DNA from: Desulfonema magnum
GTDB lineage: Bacteria; Desulfobacterota; Desulfobacteria; Desulfobacterales; 4be13
Length of the DNA stretch: 64,000 bases
Assembly: GCF_017377395.1 (NCBI RefSeq)
Contig: NZ_CP061800.1
Coordinates: 558,001 to 622,000, forward strand
Direction: 5' to 3'
Shown one piece after another: positions 8,536 to 17,679 of this stretch (its first letter is position 1; each line of letters opens with the position of its first letter). A program made the translations under genes and the position numbers. Under the pieces are notes generated by a model. That model did not search any database and had not been told where the DNA came from. It saw only the letters and a list, made by a program, of their open reading frames with translations.

Positions 8536-9579
8536 ATGATGCGGGATATTTTTGTAAAAATTTTATGGTGTATTTTTTTTATGTTACTGGTGGCAGATAT
8601 TCAGGCACAGGAGCCGCTGTCAAACGTGGGGATTGTGCAGATACCCGCGGGTATGGCTCCTGATGAGTGCTATCGGCTTTTACGAAATGGAAAATCTGTT
8701 GAGCCGCTTGTCCGGGATATGCCTGTGCTTAACGGTGATGTCATTATTCCCCTTGAAGGGAAAAGCATTACACTCATTTACAGGCATCCTGATTGCGGTC
8801 AGATAATTGTAAGCAAAAGAATGACAGTAACATGTGACCCAAGAACGCTTACTACTCCCGAAGGCTTTCTCAACCTTCTTCCGGATGCCATGAAAAAAGC
8901 CCTCACGCATAAATGGAAAGCTCTTGTCCCGAAACAAACCCGGACCGGAGAGAATATCTCATGTTTTCCCGATGATTTTTTATTTTCTGTCTGGCCATTG
9001 GAGGGGGCAACCGTGCTTCATGGTGAGCCAATACTCTTCAGATGGGCGAATATCCTTGCTGGCACCGGCGACTTACCTTGTTCCGAATCAAAGCTGTTTA
9101 TCATTTCAGAAAAAAATCCGAACGAACCGATTATAAAAGACATGAGAATAGGCGAACTCCTTCGAGTTGATGCTGAATTTCAGGCAGGAACATCTTATGA
9201 ATGGTATGTTGAAACCATGAAAAAGAAGAAATCGAGAGTTTATCATATTCATATCTTAGGAAAAAAAGAATCTGACAATATCCGATCGCAGATGGCGGAG
9301 GTGGCGAAGAAGTATGCGGACGTGTGCCCCGGTATGAGACAGGCCCTATATCTCCAGGTTATCAGCGATTCAACCCCCGAACTCGATCTCCACGCGGACA
9401 GCTTTCGACTGATGAGAGAATATAAGGAGTGCCTCAAAAATCATCCTGATGCGAAAAAGCTGCTTAATCGCATACACCTTCAACTGGTGGAGTCCGATGT
9501 AACCTCTTTGCCAGTTACAGGCAAACTGCTTTCTGCTAATGCCTATACAAAAGCGGATGTCCGTAAATCATCCCGTTGA
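8536..9579 (+). CDS. Secreted protein of unknown function
   Basis: The 347-residue protein has an N-terminal signal peptide (hydrophobic residues about 5-22, then A-Q-A-Q as a likely signal peptidase I site). A GAGGAGA ribosome-binding site sits seven bases before the ATG. The mature part begins with a short beta-rich domain containing a D-E-C-Y...D-C pair, followed by a segment of the type W-P-L-E-G-A...F-R-W-A-N-I...Y-E-W-Y-V-E that looks like an Ig/Fn3-like sandwich. The last 100 residues are predicted helical. It precedes a CHASE2-containing signalling protein, so a periplasmic partner of that receptor is possible. I do not recognise the family. Confidence 0.7.
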   Translation: MMRDIFVKILWCIFFMLLVADIQAQEPLSNVGIVQIPAGMAPDECYRLLRNGKSVEPLVRDMPVLNGDVIIPLEGKSITLIYRHPDCGQIIVSKRMTVTCDPRTLTTPEGFLNLLPDAMKKALTHKWKALVPKQTRTGENISCFPDDFLFSVWPLEGATVLHGEPILFRWANILAGTGDLPCSESKLFIISEKNPNEPIIKDMRIGELLRVDAEFQAGTSYEWYVETMKKKKSRVYHIHILGKKESDNIRSQMAEVAKKYADVCPGMRQALYLQVISDSTPELDLHADSFRLMREYKECLKNHPDAKKLLNRIHLQLVESDVTSLPVTGKLLSANAYTKADVRKSSR

Positions 9580-10125
9580 ATTTCGGTGATCGTCAAAGGG
9601 GATATGCCTGAATCCGGAAAAGCATACTGGTAAGCAGGATTGCACATCTGGAAATTGTTTTTACGGAAAAACGCTCACTTAAAATGACCCGCGACTGACG
9701 GCCGGACCGCTTTCATATTCAGCAGATACCGGACAGCACGGGAGGCCGCGGAAACGATTCTCCGCGTCCCGTCAATTTGTAGCAGCAGGTTTGCATGCCC
9801 AGGCCAAGCCCAATGCTGTTGACTTAGGCAAATCCGAACGGGTCCGGAGTGCAAAAATTTTATTTTTGCGCCTGCGAAAAAGCATTTTTCGCACTCCGGA
9901 GAAAACACCGGAAAATTCGCTTACGCTTAAGTCAACAGTATTGAGGCCAAACCCCGCAGGGGCGGCATATTTGTAGCAACCGGGTAATATCCCGCCCCCA
10001 CATGGCTTGGCCGATCTCCCCTGAATCCGTTATAATCAGAAATTTTCAAAAGATGTTGTTTTGCCAAACTGTAAGTTTGGCACGTCTTATTTTATTGGCG
10101 CGCCTTATTTTAGCGGATAAATAAT
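9580..10125. repeat. Composite intergenic repeat region
   Basis: An element of about 135 bp (9810-9945) is bounded by inverted CTGTTGACTTA / TAAGTCAACAG and has an inner hairpin CCGGAGTGC...GCACTCCGG. A GCCCC/CCGCAGGGGCGGCATATTTGTAGCA unit (9949-9978) is a relative of the 49-bp tandem repeat at 13004-13346. The CTGAATCCGTTATAATCAG motif follows at 10021-10039, and a CCAAACTGTAAGTTTGG palindrome at 10062-10080. No open frame is credible. Confidence 0.65.
10007..10036 (+). promoter_or_regulatory. Possible promoter inside a dispersed repeat, upstream of the cyclase gene
   Basis: TTGGCC and TATAAT are separated by 18 bases and lie about 90 bases before the cyclase start, which resembles a sigma-70 promoter. 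The TATAAT is part of the repeat CTGAATCCGTTATAATCAG, which also ends near 37140 just before another gene. At other copies the -35-like spacing is not conserved, so this may be fortuitous. Confidence 0.35.
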
Positions 10126-12849
10126 ATGACAGAGCATACGAACAATAAAAAAACGCAGGTTTCTGATCAAACTGCGGTACTTTCCGTGGATGATCAGGAG
10201 AAAATCCAATCATTCCTCAGCCGGTATCAGACGAATTTTCTGATAATCCTGTTCACGGATTTGGCAGACTCAACCGGAATTAAAGAAGAGATCGGTGATG
10301 TGCGGGCCAAACGGCTGGAAGATCTGCACAGAACCATTTTGCTGCATGCGCTGAAAAAATTTGAAAATGCTCAGGCGGTGCGAGCAGAGGGCGATTCCTA
10401 TATCATTGTTTTTCTCAAACCAGGCGATGCAATTATTTTTGCCCTTCGCGTCCAGGCCATACATCGGGAAGCCCGTACAGGTAACGTGGAGGACTTGTCT
10501 GAGGATATGTTCCGCCTGCCGGATATCCCGCCTCTGAGCAATGACTTATCCAGGCTGCCTGAATTCCGCGTTGGAATTCATATGGGGACAATTATCGAGG
10601 AAGATGGCCTCGGAGGGCCGGGAATCCCGGGGAAGATCGGCGATATCAAAGGAATACAGGCGGATACAACTGCCCGGATCATGGGGCTGGCCCAGGGCGG
10701 ACAGATTTTATGTTCTCTTCCGGTCTTTGACGATGCCCGGCACGCGCTCAGGGGATGTAAATTGGAAGGTCTCGGAGACCTTGGCTGGGAGCAGCACGGC
10801 CTTTATCGGATCAAGGGACGTGAGCATCCTCTCGGCATCTGCGAAGTGGGCGAGAAACGCGCGGCTCCTTTTAAAAAACCAGCTGGAAATCAAAAGGCCG
10901 AACCCGTGTTCTTTGGTGATGATGTGTCCGGATGGCATCCGGCAATGGATAAAGCATTACCAGGAACAAACTGGATAATGAAAGAAAAACTGGGAGAGAG
11001 CAGGTTCGGCCAAGTGTGGCTCGCACATCACCGGACTCTCGAATCCTCAAGTGTATTTAAATTCTGCGTCCATAAAAGTAAAATCAGGCATCTGAACGCG
11101 GAGGTGAATGCCTTTAAACGTCTGACAGAGAAAACCGGCACAACGCCTCCGCCGGGTATCCTGGGAATTACAGAAACAAGTCATGAAAAACCGCCGTATT
11201 ATATCCAGTCGGAGTATATGGCGGGCGGAGATATGAAACAATGGCTTGAACGCAAAGGGCAAGATATCTCTCCGGAAATTCAACGAAATATTGGAAAACA
11301 GATGGCTGAGGCCCTGGCCCGTCTTCATAAGGCCGGACTGACATATCCGGATATCCGGCTGTCAGATTTTCTGATTCAGCCACCGGAAAGTCCTGACCAT
11401 GCCCCTGTTCTCAAGCTGAAACGGGTCGGATCTGCGGAGAGCTGCGGCAATACATCCGAGGATATTTCCGCACTCGGTATTATTCTTTATCAGTTGTTCA
11501 GCCGCAGGGCAGACAACGTTACAGATATTGATCTGCTTCTCGTAACTGACCCGATTCTTCGGAAAGACATCAGGGCATGTCTGCGCCGGGATACTGAAAA
11601 ACGTCCGTCAGCCCGAGATGTTGTCCGAGGATTGCAAGGATATGAGAAACGTCGTGACAAAAAATCAAAAATAATCCGCGGTTCAGCTTTTTTTACCATT
11701 TTCATTGTATTCTTTCTTTTATGGATACGCATTTTTGATTTTCTTACGCTGGACACAAGACTCGAAAGTGTCACCATGATGCTCGGAGATATGTTCAAAA
11801 AAACATCATTTAATGAGCAGATTGCCATTGTTGCCATTGAAGATGAGGGGTTTGATAAAACCTGGCGGAAAAATCACGCGGTGCTGATAAAAAAGCTCTC
11901 CCGGGCAGGGGCCAAAGTCATTGCGTTTGATTTGTTTTTTGAAGAAACAACCGTGTTTGATGATGCGCTTACAGAATCAATTCAGCAGGCAAGGAAGCAG
12001 GGAACAGAAATCATTGTGGGTATCCGGGATGTTGAGGGAGATGCCCCAAAGATCACCGATGGACTCAGACAGGCTGTGAGCGGGTTCGGAATGCTTTGTA
12101 TGGGGGAAAAATTAGGGTATGCGGTAAAGGCTCCGCTGGTTCTCATAAGAGAAAATCTTCCTCCCATACCTTCCTTACCGCTCAGTGCGGTACTATCCTA
12201 TCTGGGAAGTAAAATTCTCCATATAGATGCCGAACGTCTCCGAATGTCAGAGAGCATGAATATGCCTGACTTCAGAGAGATACGATTTTCCGAACAATCA
12301 GAAGCGGATCGCTCTCAAAAGGGATGTCTGATTATCCAAAAAGAGGATAAACTTTTGAATCAGTTGATTGACATATCCCCCAGTGACGTGCTGAGAGACC
12401 CCGTGCGAAGATTTGTTTACACGGAAATTATCACGCGGACAGGGGAACATGAACTAAAAAAGCAATTTAACGGCAAGATTGTTCTGGTGGGCGTACAGAA
12501 CAGAAGGGATATTTTTGATGTGTTCAGAAGCTTTCAACGTGAGGACCGCTATGGCATGGAGCTGCAAGCGGATGTGATAAACACCCTCTTAAACAGAGTC
12601 TGCATTCACTTTTCCGGGCCATGGGGACAATTGGCTTTCATCGCGTTATTCGGCATCTTAGGCACTTTTATCAGATTTAAATTTTCGCACATCTTATTAC
12701 GGAAAATCATGATCGTATCGGCCCTGATTTTGTGCTTTGCTGTTGTCATTTATTGTTACCGTGAGTATCAGCTTCTCCTGAATCCGCTTTATTATGTGGC
12801 GGCCTTATTTTTCTCTTACCAAGCCGCGGATAAAATATTCAGCATATAA
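10126..12849 (+). CDS. Nucleotide cyclase - pseudokinase - CHASE2 membrane protein
   Basis: This 907-residue signalling protein contains a class III cyclase domain (about 35-245) with the metal-binding Asp residues of F-T-D-L-A-D-S-T and A-E-G-D-S. The usual N-x-x-x-R of the active site reads D-T-T-A-R, so activity may be altered. A kinase-like domain (about 285-515) keeps the glycine loop L-G-E-S-R-F-G-x-V. Its catalytic loop is Y-P-D-I-R-L-S-D-F and no DFG is present, so it is probably a pseudokinase. After one membrane helix (about 525-545) comes a CHASE2-type sensor (about 550-855) and two or three final helices. In most CHASE2 proteins the sensor comes first; here the order is reversed, leaving the cyclase and kinase in the cytoplasm and CHASE2 outside. 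The secreted protein upstream may be a partner. Confidence 0.85.
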   Translation: MTEHTNNKKTQVSDQTAVLSVDDQEKIQSFLSRYQTNFLIILFTDLADSTGIKEEIGDVRAKRLEDLHRTILLHALKKFENAQAVRAEGDSYIIVFLKPGDAIIFALRVQAIHREARTGNVEDLSEDMFRLPDIPPLSNDLSRLPEFRVGIHMGTIIEEDGLGGPGIPGKIGDIKGIQADTTARIMGLAQGGQILCSLPVFDDARHALRGCKLEGLGDLGWEQHGLYRIKGREHPLGICEVGEKRAAPFKKPAGNQKAEPVFFGDDVSGWHPAMDKALPGTNWIMKEKLGESRFGQVWLAHHRTLESSSVFKFCVHKSKIRHLNAEVNAFKRLTEKTGTTPPPGILGITETSHEKPPYYIQSEYMAGGDMKQWLERKGQDISPEIQRNIGKQMAEALARLHKAGLTYPDIRLSDFLIQPPESPDHAPVLKLKRVGSAESCGNTSEDISALGIILYQLFSRRADNVTDIDLLLVTDPILRKDIRACLRRDTEKRPSARDVVRGLQGYEKRRDKKSKIIRGSAFFTIFIVFFLLWIRIFDFLTLDTRLESVTMMLGDMFKKTSFNEQIAIVAIEDEGFDKTWRKNHAVLIKKLSRAGAKVIAFDLFFEETTVFDDALTESIQQARKQGTEIIVGIRDVEGDAPKITDGLRQAVSGFGMLCMGEKLGYAVKAPLVLIRENLPPIPSLPLSAVLSYLGSKILHIDAERLRMSESMNMPDFREIRFSEQSEADRSQKGCLIIQKEDKLLNQLIDISPSDVLRDPVRRFVYTEIITRTGEHELKKQFNGKIVLVGVQNRRDIFDVFRSFQREDRYGMELQADVINTLLNRVCIHFSGPWGQLAFIALFGILGTFIRFKFSHILLRKIMIVSALILCFAVVIYCYREYQLLLNPLYYVAALFFSYQAADKIFSI

Positions 12850-13003
12850 GTTAAAATATGCTGTTCCTACGGGGCTTGACAGATATCGGTCCTTTCCCTG
12901 AATCCGTTATAATCAGGAAAAAATTTCTTGCCTATCACAGCGTTTCCGACATATTATCACTTTCATGCTGAGACTTTCCGAGAAAAAAATTATGAAATAA
13001 AAA

Positions 13004-13346
13004 TAGCAGGTTTGGAACTCCCCGCCAAAGCCCCGTGGGTGCGGCATGTTTCTAGCAGGTTTGAAATTCCCCGCCAAAGCCCCGTGGGTGCGGCATGTTT
13101 CTAGCAGGTTTAAAATTCCCCGTCAAAGCCCCGTGGGGCGGCATGTTTCTAGCAGGTTTGAAATTCCCCGTCAAAGCCCCGTGGGGGCGGCATGTTTGTA
13201 GCAGGTTTGAAATTCCCCGTCAAAGCCCCGTGGGGGCGGCATGTTTGTAGCAGGTTTGAAATTCCCCGCCAAAGCCCCGTGGGTGCGGCATGTTTGTAGC
13301 AGGTTTGAAAGTCCCCGCCAAAGCCCCGTGGGTGCGGCATGTTTGT
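13004..13346. repeat. Seven-unit tandem array of a 48-49-bp repeat
   Basis: Units begin TAGCAGGTTTGAAATTCCCC and end GGGTGCGGCATGTTT, at 13004, 13053, 13102, 13150, 13199, 13248 and 13297. Differences between units are few (GCCAAAG/GTCAAAG, GGGTGCGG/GGGGGCGG). Each unit holds a GCCCCGTGGGGGC-type hairpin. Single relatives occur at 9949-9978 and 23598-23626. There are no spacers, so this is not a CRISPR array. Confidence 0.9.
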
Positions 13347-13642
13347 AGCATTATAATCAGCGTTTTTCTCCCCGATGCGTTACGATACCACTGTTCCGCT
13401 TCCAAATAATCCTCAACACTATACATGGTCTCATAAATTTTGCCAAGTCGGTACATAGCTTCGACATGTCCGTTTTCTGCGGCTTTGTGGTACCATTCTA
13501 TAGCTTTGACCTCGAAAAAATGACTCCGGAAAAATTTTTTCGCTGCTATGACGACGGTCATAGACAGCTTTTTTTCATTCCGATATATCTGCTTCATAAT
13601 TATCATCCCGGGAGATATCGAAATTTTTTTAATGAACAGCAT
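13220..13642 (-). pseudogene. Sel1-like repeat gene fragment running into the tandem array
   Basis: The leftward frame encodes one clear Sel1-type repeat (A-I-E-W-Y-H-K-A-A-E-N-G-H, then A-M-Y-R-L-G-K-I-Y-E) and the start of a second (A-E-Q-W-Y-R-N-A). It then continues into translated 49-bp repeat units (C-Y-K-H-A-A-P-T-G). Sel1 proteins normally carry several complete repeats, so the gene appears truncated by the repeat array. The N-terminal part before the repeat has no recognisable domain. The remnant may be untranslated. Confidence 0.6.
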
Positions 13643-13774
13643 TCACTTTCTTAAAGGTACTCATCTGTTCTCCTTATTTCTTTTTAAAAAGGAGACGCTT
13701 ATCCAGAAGCGTTTGGATAAAACTTTTCCAGCACTTCCCATACAATAATAAGGGTGTCGGAAAATTTATGTTCG

Positions 13775-13876
13775 GCTAGTTACTGCTTTGTTTCAGAAAT
13801 AATGTCAGGGTCATGTCCCTCCGCCCTGAAGATTTCTGTATGGCCCTGATATTAATTCTGAAACAGAGTACTTAGC
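13775..13876. repeat. Imperfect palindrome of about 100 bp upstream of the symporter operon
   Basis: The left arm (GCTAGTTACTGCTTTGTTTC, then AGAAATAATGTCAGGGTCAT) is matched by a right arm whose reverse complement reads GCTAAGTACTCTGTTTC, then AGAATTAATATCAGGGCCAT. The arms of about 38 bases flank a loop of about 20. It ends 82 bases before the first symporter gene. It may be a miniature inverted-repeat element or a structured leader. Confidence 0.65.
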
Positions 13877-13957
13877 AACAAAACAGGAGGAGGCTTGCCA
13901 TGAAAATGACGATCCATATTTCATGGTTATAGACATTTAGTTAAAAAGGATAAAATA

Positions 13958-14236
13958 ATGAAAGAGCAATCTGACAAACGAAATGGAATATTTATCGCAG
14001 TATTCATTTTTCTAACTGCGATGATATGGTGCCCGGTAATCTACGGACGATATGGTGATTCAGGGCGAATTTTCAGCATACCAGGCTGGGCCTTTATCGT
14101 AATAATTCTTGGCATTATTCTTTTTATTGCGGAATGGATATATCTGTTTCATACGGGTCTGTCTCTCAGCGACAGAGACCTTGAGGAGATTATTTCCGAA
14201 CTGGACCAGGCAAAAAGGAAGGAGATAAAATCATGA
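13958..14236 (+). CDS. Small membrane protein, probable symporter partner
   Basis: A 92-residue protein with two hydrophobic helices (about 12-30 and 45-68) and a charged C-terminal helix rich in Asp, Glu and Lys. Its stop overlaps the start of the sodium:solute symporter gene (ATGA), so the two are translationally coupled. Small two-helix proteins are known as accessory subunits of some SSS-family carriers. That role is inferred from the arrangement, not from a recognised family motif. Confidence 0.75.
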   Translation: MKEQSDKRNGIFIAVFIFLTAMIWCPVIYGRYGDSGRIFSIPGWAFIVIILGIILFIAEWIYLFHTGLSLSDRDLEEIISELDQAKRKEIKS

Positions 14237-15786
14237 GCGCAGTCCTTATTATTACCGGTATTTGTATGATTTCCGTTGTGATTAGTTATGCGGCTTTCCG
14301 CCGAGGGTCCGCACGCAGCGCGGATGATTATTTTGTAGCGGGGTCAAGCCTCGGGTATTTCGTGCTTATTTTCAGTCTGCTCTCCTCTTTTCTCAGTGCC
14401 TTCTCCATGTTCGGCATGTCGAGTCTCGGCTACCGGACCGGTTTCGGTGCGCTGTTCGTCCTTTGCGTAAACCTTGTACCCCTGGGATTTCTCTGGTATT
14501 TCATGCACAGAAAAACATTCATACTCGGCAGATCAAGAAAATGGGTCTCCATGGGTGCGCCCTTTGGAGAACGATATGGCAACGGGATGCGGGTGTTAAT
14601 CCCCGTGGTCACGATACTGGCTTCGATTCCTTATCTGGTTGCCCAGATTCAGGGAATCGGTCTCATGCTCGAAGCCATGAGCGAGGCAATCATTCCTTAT
14701 AAAATGGGACTCCTCTTTGTTCCTGCGTTTATTGCAGTTTATCTGATCATGGGCGGCATGAAGGGGGCTGCCTGGGTGAACACGGTTCAGGGAATCTTTT
14801 TTTCCGTTATGGTCTTTGTCCTCTTTTTCACTGTGATGATGAAAAACGGCGGCTTTGGTCCCACCATGGACCTTGTTTATGAAAGACACCCGGAACTTTT
14901 CCAGCTCGGGGCCAAGGGCGGCAAAGTCTGGAGTTATCCCATGGTGTTCGGATTTGCAGCGGCCATGTGTCTGGGTTCTGTATGTTTTCCCCAGCCTTAC
15001 ATGCACGCGTATTCGAGCCGATCTGCCAAAGGATTCAAAGCCATGGTGGTCTCCTTTGGCGGACTCTGCATGATTCTCGTGATCTGCACCACCCTGGTGG
15101 GCATCGCTTCCACAATCATCATTCCCGGTCTGAAAGGCGTTCAGGCGGATAAGGTTTACGGGCTTGTTGCCACCGCCGTGCTGCCGAACTGGCTTGCAGC
15201 CCTCGCCGTCGCAGGCGGATTCACCGCGGCCATGTCCACTGTCAATGGCCTTGTATTCGGAAACGCCACCAATGTTTCCAATGATCTTTACAAGCTGCTC
15301 AGACCGTCCGCCACGTCCGGCGAACTGGTGACAGTTGCCCGTCTGGCTGTGGGCGGAATCATGATCATATGTGTCATCCTGGCATGGAATCCGAACACGC
15401 CCGTGGCGGAACTTTCCGTGATCGCTTTCGGTATGGTCGCGGTGACCATCTTCCCGCTCTGGGGGGCATATTTCTGGAAAAGAGCCACCCGCCATGCCGC
15501 CATCGCCTCCACGCTGGCGGGTGTGGGGATGAACCTTACATTTTTCGCGATCGGCGGAAAGAGCATGGTCCTGTTTCCCCAGGCATCTCTGCTCCAACTG
15601 AACGGCTTTCTGATGTCCCTTGTGGTCGCAGGGATTGTTTTTGTGGTCGGAAGTCTTATTACCCAGCCGGGTGACATCGAAAATAAAAGTCTGGCAATAT
15701 TTTTCCACAGTGCGCTGACCCGTCAACGCTCCCATGAGCGAACTGATGCATCAGGAGGGGTCTATGCTACGGCTGAAGAACGATAA
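14233..15786 (+). CDS. Sodium:solute symporter (SSS family)
   Basis: This inner-membrane carrier couples sodium entry to uptake of an organic solute. The 517-residue protein has 12-13 hydrophobic helices. It opens with F-R-R-G-S-A-R-S-A-D-D-Y-F-V-A-G-S-S-L-G, the characteristic SSS start, and has the F-T-A-A-M-S-T-V-N-G core segment in the middle. The C-terminus is hydrophilic and variable. It is coupled to the small membrane protein before it, and an aryl/acyl-CoA ligase gene follows 340 bases downstream in the same direction. An aromatic or short carboxylic acid is thus a plausible substrate (inference). Confidence 0.88.
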   Translation: MSAVLIITGICMISVVISYAAFRRGSARSADDYFVAGSSLGYFVLIFSLLSSFLSAFSMFGMSSLGYRTGFGALFVLCVNLVPLGFLWYFMHRKTFILGRSRKWVSMGAPFGERYGNGMRVLIPVVTILASIPYLVAQIQGIGLMLEAMSEAIIPYKMGLLFVPAFIAVYLIMGGMKGAAWVNTVQGIFFSVMVFVLFFTVMMKNGGFGPTMDLVYERHPELFQLGAKGGKVWSYPMVFGFAAAMCLGSVCFPQPYMHAYSSRSAKGFKAMVVSFGGLCMILVICTTLVGIASTIIIPGLKGVQADKVYGLVATAVLPNWLAALAVAGGFTAAMSTVNGLVFGNATNVSNDLYKLLRPSATSGELVTVARLAVGGIMIICVILAWNPNTPVAELSVIAFGMVAVTIFPLWGAYFWKRATRHAAIASTLAGVGMNLTFFAIGGKSMVLFPQASLLQLNGFLMSLVVAGIVFVVGSLITQPGDIENKSLAIFFHSALTRQRSHERTDASGGVYATAEER

Positions 15787-16127
15787 ATTCCGAGACATCA
15801 TCATTCTTATATTGCAGGTCAGGTTGAGAAACCTGGCCCGCCTTAAAAAAGCAGATTCTGAGAAATTTTTTGGAAAACGACCCCGGCTTATATGAGACCC
15901 AATCTTTTTTCGCATGAATTCATACAGTATGACTGTCCATATGGACAGGGAATATATATCTTGATCCGTTATAATCAGTATGTTCAGTTTTGATAGTCCT
16001 GCACAAGTAGTGATGAATAAAATTCAGTGTTCTGATAGCCGGGGGAATGAACGGGATTCATCACTATATTTGCGGGACTACCCAGTTTTTAATCTTAAAT
16101 TTACACTGCTCTTTAAAGAGGTATTTT
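15787..16127. other. Gap between symporter and CoA-ligase genes
   Basis: An imperfect hairpin, GGTCAGGTT-GAGA-AACCTGGCC, at 15818-15839 may end the symporter transcript, although no T-run follows. A partial copy of the ATCCGTTATAATCAG motif lies at 15964-15978. The ligase ribosome-binding site (AAAGAGG) is at 16115-16121. Confidence 0.5.
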
Positions 16128-17459
16128 ATGAATACAGAACAGAAATATTGGAATCCCGTTTTGGAAACACTGCCTCGGGAAAAGCTCCACTCCCTCCAGT
16201 TGAAAAAATTCCGGCGGATCTTCACCTGGACTTATGAAAATTCCCGGTTTCACCGGAAGCTTTACGACGAGGCAGGCGTTACTCCTGAGGATATCCGCAG
16301 TTTTGAAGACATCCGCCGGGTTCCCAAAGTGGAAAAATCAATGATGCGGGACATTCAGCGCAAGGACCCCTTTCCTTACGGTGATGCCTTGTGCGTTCCC
16401 CTTGAAGAGGTCAGCGAATTCCGGCAGACCAGCGGCACAACGGGCCAGCCGGTTTATCAGGCTGATACCTGGCAGGACTGGGAATGGTGGGCTGAGAACT
16501 GGTGCTACATCCTCTGGGCCCAGGGCTACCGGCCTTCAGACCGGGTTTTTCTTCCCTTTGGATACAATATTTTCGTGGCCTTCTGGGCCGCCCACTATGC
16601 TGCGGAGAAGCTCGGATGCGAAGTCGTTCCCGGAGGCGTTCTTGACACCCAGGCCAGAATTCTTAAAATAGAAGAACTCAGGGCTACCGCCATGATGGCC
16701 ACGCCGACCTATATTCTGGGAATGGCCGACACAGCCCGGACCAAAATGAACATTGATCCCACCCAGCTCGGGATCCGGAGAATCACCTGTGCAGGCGAAC
16801 CCGGAGCCAGCATTCCGAGTACCAAGAAACGCATGGAATCTGCCTGGAATGCGAAAGTTTTTGATCACGCCGGAGCCACTGAGATCGGGGCATGGTCTTA
16901 CGAGTGCGGCCATCAGCCGGGCGGAATGCATGTGAACGAAGCCATGTTTTTAGTTGAAATTGAAGATATGGAGACCGGAGAATCTATTGAGGAGCCGGGC
17001 AGAAAGGGCAAAATGGTGATCACAGCCCTTGACCGGATAGGGCAGCCCTGTGTCCGCTTTGATGCCAAGGATGTGATTGAATGGGACCCGGAACCGTGTC
17101 CCTGCGGACGAACCTTCCGGCTGATTAAAGGCGGCGTGCAGGGACGGGCTGACGATATCACCAAGGTCAAAGGCGTGCTGCTCTCGCCCGCGGCCATTGA
17201 GGAGGTGGTGCGTGATGTCGAGGGATTAGGTGACGAATACGAGGTTCTGGTTGATCGGCTCGGAGATATTGACCGGATCAAGCTGAAAGTGGAACTGATC
17301 CCCGGGGCAGAGGATCAGGTCAAGTCCATTGAGGCAATACTTAAGGACCAACTCCGGCTCAAGACCAATCTCGGATACCGGATCGATTTCTACGACTACG
17401 GAAAACTGCCCCGTTATGAGGTCAAGGCCAAGCGGTTCAAAGATTTGAGAAAGAAATAA
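16128..17459 (+). CDS. paaK: Phenylacetate-CoA ligase family protein
   Basis: This AMP-forming enzyme would activate phenylacetate or a similar acid to its CoA thioester. The 443-residue protein has the ATP-binding signature R-Q-T-S-G-T-T-G-Q-P, the A-G-A-T-E-I-G motif, a C-x-C-G zinc-type loop (P-C-P-C-G-R) and the C-terminal R-A-D-D-I-T-K-V-K-G hinge, all characteristic of the PaaK family. I chose the ATG at 16128 because it is preceded by AAAGAGG and begins the family-like M-N-x-x-x-K-Y-W-N-P; an in-frame upstream ATG at 16047 adds 27 residues of unlike character. A small gene follows 18 bases later. The acid specificity cannot be told. Confidence 0.88.
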   Translation: MNTEQKYWNPVLETLPREKLHSLQLKKFRRIFTWTYENSRFHRKLYDEAGVTPEDIRSFEDIRRVPKVEKSMMRDIQRKDPFPYGDALCVPLEEVSEFRQTSGTTGQPVYQADTWQDWEWWAENWCYILWAQGYRPSDRVFLPFGYNIFVAFWAAHYAAEKLGCEVVPGGVLDTQARILKIEELRATAMMATPTYILGMADTARTKMNIDPTQLGIRRITCAGEPGASIPSTKKRMESAWNAKVFDHAGATEIGAWSYECGHQPGGMHVNEAMFLVEIEDMETGESIEEPGRKGKMVITALDRIGQPCVRFDAKDVIEWDPEPCPCGRTFRLIKGGVQGRADDITKVKGVLLSPAAIEEVVRDVEGLGDEYEVLVDRLGDIDRIKLKVELIPGAEDQVKSIEAILKDQLRLKTNLGYRIDFYDYGKLPRYEVKAKRFKDLRKK

Positions 17460-17477
17460 TGGGGGAGGAAATTCATT

Positions 17478-17657
17478 ATGAACATAAAAGAAATAGATGA
17501 CCAGATTCAGGTGATGATCTCGACAGCCGATGAACTGAAACGCCTGGGAGAAGACTTTCCTGCGCTGTACCGTAATGTGGCAAGAATTCAGGCAAGTCTG
17601 AAGATGCTCGAACTTAACATCTCAGATATCAGAGAATTGACAGGAGAAAGTAACTAA
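17478..17657 (+). CDS. Small helical protein downstream of paaK
   Basis: This 59-residue acidic protein begins M-N-I-K-E-I-D-D-Q-I and ends T-G-E-S-N. The spacing of Ile, Leu and Met suggests one or two amphipathic helices or a short coiled coil. A strong GGGGGAGGA ribosome-binding site lies just before the ATG, and only 18 bases separate it from paaK, which supports real translation. A hairpin follows it at 17680-17710. The function is unknown. Confidence 0.65.
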   Translation: MNIKEIDDQIQVMISTADELKRLGEDFPALYRNVARIQASLKMLELNISDIRELTGESN

Positions 17658-17679
17658 GGCGATTTCCAAGAATGAATTT

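Larger units (their letters stand above)
12850..13957. other. Intergenic region with a 49-bp tandem array, Sel1 remnant and long palindrome
   Basis: About 1.1 kb between the cyclase and symporter operons. It holds a copy of the AATCCGTTATAATCAG repeat (12899-12916), the seven-unit tandem array (13004-13346), a leftward Sel1-type gene fragment (to 13642) and a palindrome of about 100 bp (13775-13876). These are listed separately; 13643-13774 and 13877-13957 show nothing beyond a weak leader for the symporter genes. Confidence 0.7.

Noticed and set aside
12876..12913. TTGACA...TATAAT promoter after the cyclase gene
   Set aside because: The two boxes are 26 bases apart, too far for a sigma-70 promoter, and belong to a dispersed repeat.
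13004..13346. Possible CRISPR array
   Set aside because: Units of 48-49 bp are directly contiguous and similar over their whole length; there are no unique spacers and no cas genes nearby.
14596..15735. Leftward frame of 379 codons opposite the symporter gene
   Set aside because: It is antisense to a clear 12-helix SSS protein, is rich in His, Gly and Asp, and has no family resemblance; a codon-bias shadow.
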